Shown: positions 6,396 to 6,912 of the stretch, one piece after another | Position numbering within the stretch: the stretch's first letter is position 1 | How the letters are laid out: each line of letters begins with the position of its first letter | Source of the DNA: Hyphomonadaceae bacterium | GTDB taxonomy: Bacteria; Pseudomonadota; Alphaproteobacteria; Caulobacterales; Aquidulcibacteraceae | Direction of reading: 5' to 3' | DNA length: 6,912 bases | Assembly (NCBI GenBank): GCA_003526465.1 | Contig: DPWD01000379.1 | Span: forward strand, 1 to 6,912 | Notes under the pieces: model-generated | The model's input: the letters and a program-made list of their open reading frames with translations, nothing else | Told to the model about the DNA's origin: nothing | Database searches by the model: none | Translations under genes and position numbers: made by a program

Positions 6396-6424
6396 AATAT
6401 TCCCAAGGTATGGATCGGCGGCAA
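6396..6424 (-). promoter_or_regulatory. Candidate sigma-70-type promoter for the RHH-like/hypothetical pair
   Basis: On the minus strand TTGCCG (6424-6419) and AATATT (6401-6396) are separated by exactly 17 bp, each matching four of six consensus positions. The -10 lies inside the 8-bp palindrome GAATATTC (6395-6402), flanked by GGG/CCC, a possible operator position for the RHH-like product. Transcription would begin about 40 nt before the ATG at 6347. The box matches are weak, so this is only a candidate. Confidence 0.3.
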
Positions 6425-6465
6425 CTCATCCGAGCGCGGATGCCTTCCGAATTGAATCGCACTCT

Positions 6466-6572
6466 CACCCATCCCCGGAAACGGCGTAGCCGTTGTCCGG
6501 GGTCCAAGACCACAGGCGGTTGGTGGGTATGGGTCCCGGGCCCGCCGCTGCGCGGCGTCCCGGGAATGGGTG
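6466..6572 (+). repeat. REPIN-like dispersed palindromic element, copy B
   Basis: The ends are inverted copies of each other: CACCCATCCCCGG (6466-6478) and CCGGGAATGGGTG (6560-6572), with one mismatch. Each end carries its own stem-loop. The first (6473-6502) pairs CCCCGGAAACGGC with GCCGTTGTCCGGGG across GTA, with one bulge. The second (6534-6565) pairs TCCCGGG and CGCCGC with GCGGCG and CCCGGGA around a TGC loop. A linker with CAGGCGGTTGGTG joins them. Two inverted REP-like hairpins form the typical REPIN/BIME arrangement. It lies downstream of the TPR gene and upstream of the RHH-like gene's promoter region. No T-run follows either hairpin, but stabilisation of the TPR gene's 3' end is possible. 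Confidence 0.72.
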
Positions 6573-6609
6573 GTGTCTCAATTTCAGGGGAACCGCCTCC
6601 AGCGCACGC

Positions 6610-6912
6610 TCAACTCCGCCCCAACGCCTTGGCCGCCATATCCCGCCACACTCGCGCCTCCCCCCGCAGCGGTCCCGCGATCTTGGCTAACCGCCGTTCG
6701 ATTTCCGCCAAGCCAATCACGGCGTCATCGCGCCGGCCGGTGCGCGCCATGAAAGCGACATAGCGCGCGCCTGCTTCCAAGCCCGGCACGCGGTCGGCGG
6801 CGAAGCGATAGGCTTCGTCGGCTTCGCTGTTGCGGCCCAGCCCCTCGTAGACGCGGGCGAAGGCGAGCGCGACGGTGGGCGTTTCGCCCTCGCGCCCGAG
6901 CGCCTTGACTTG
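6610..6912 (-). CDS. Tetratricopeptide-repeat-like protein (partial, C-terminal 100 residues)
   Basis: An open frame enters from the right window edge and ends at the TGA in 6610-6612; the N-terminus is outside. The 100 visible residues are helical with TPR-type spacing. ETPTVALAFARVYEGLGRNSEADEAYRFA shows the small-residue/Tyr/Gly-Arg/Ala-Tyr pattern of one repeat. A second helix pair follows, LEAGARYVAFMARTGRRDDAVIGLAEIERRL, and the protein ends with a capping helix, GEARVWRDMAAKALGRS. TPR arrays act as protein-interaction scaffolds; nothing visible identifies the partner. The ending loosely recalls the alphaproteobacterial COG4700-type TPR proteins, but that is from memory and unverified. 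Repeat copy B lies 37 bp past the stop. Confidence 0.7.
   Translation of the reverse strand, partial: QVKALGREGETPTVALAFARVYEGLGRNSEADEAYRFAADRVPGLEAGARYVAFMARTGRRDDAVIGLAEIERRLAKIAGPLRGEARVWRDMAAKALGRS

Noticed and set aside
6534..6565. Hairpin considered as the intrinsic terminator of the TPR gene
   Set aside because: No T-run follows on either strand, and the hairpin is better explained as one arm of the REPIN-like element shared with copy A.

Overview
The window reads as a piece of a GC-rich alphaproteobacterial chromosome, possibly Caulobacterales or Hyphomonadaceae-like. This rests on remembered similarity of the SuhB and YchF proteins and the type of palindromic intergenic repeats; no search was run. 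Most of it is ordinary chromosomal gene content, with a few accessory-looking insertions.

Left part (1-919): the N-terminal two thirds of an inositol-monophosphatase-family protein (suhB) on the minus strand, its 3' end outside the window. A gene-free stretch of about 375 bp follows. It contains a long imperfect palindrome (613-662) directly beside a REP-like element (664-738). A second copy of that element lies in opposite orientation near the right end (6466-6572).

Middle (920-5111): on the plus strand, a 355-residue protein joins an N-terminal TIGR02996-like 'repeat-companion' segment to a DUF1963/YwqG-like domain, and its base composition looks less GC-rich than its neighbours. Next, on the minus strand, come the last ~70 codons of a BaiN/TIGR03862-type flavoprotein with no gene body (2025-2240), then an intact dienelactone-hydrolase-family gene. 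Divergent from that is a secreted, two-domain retropepsin-like aspartic protease with two DTG motifs (3010-4008). Its stop codon lies 5 bp from that of the convergent ychF gene (4014-5111), which encodes the universal ribosome-binding Obg-family ATPase.

Right part (5112-6912): a two-gene minus-strand unit consists of a small ribbon-helix-helix-like protein (stop at 6117) and an unrecognised 284-residue protein (5245-6099). A candidate promoter with a GAATATTC palindrome precedes it. This pair is the best candidate for an undescribed small system, though its function cannot be read from sequence. Beyond the second REP-like copy, the window ends inside the C-terminal part of a TPR-like protein (6610-6912, minus).

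Apart from the small-protein/284-residue pair there is no clear operon. I saw no tRNA, rRNA, CRISPR array, transposase or integrase.
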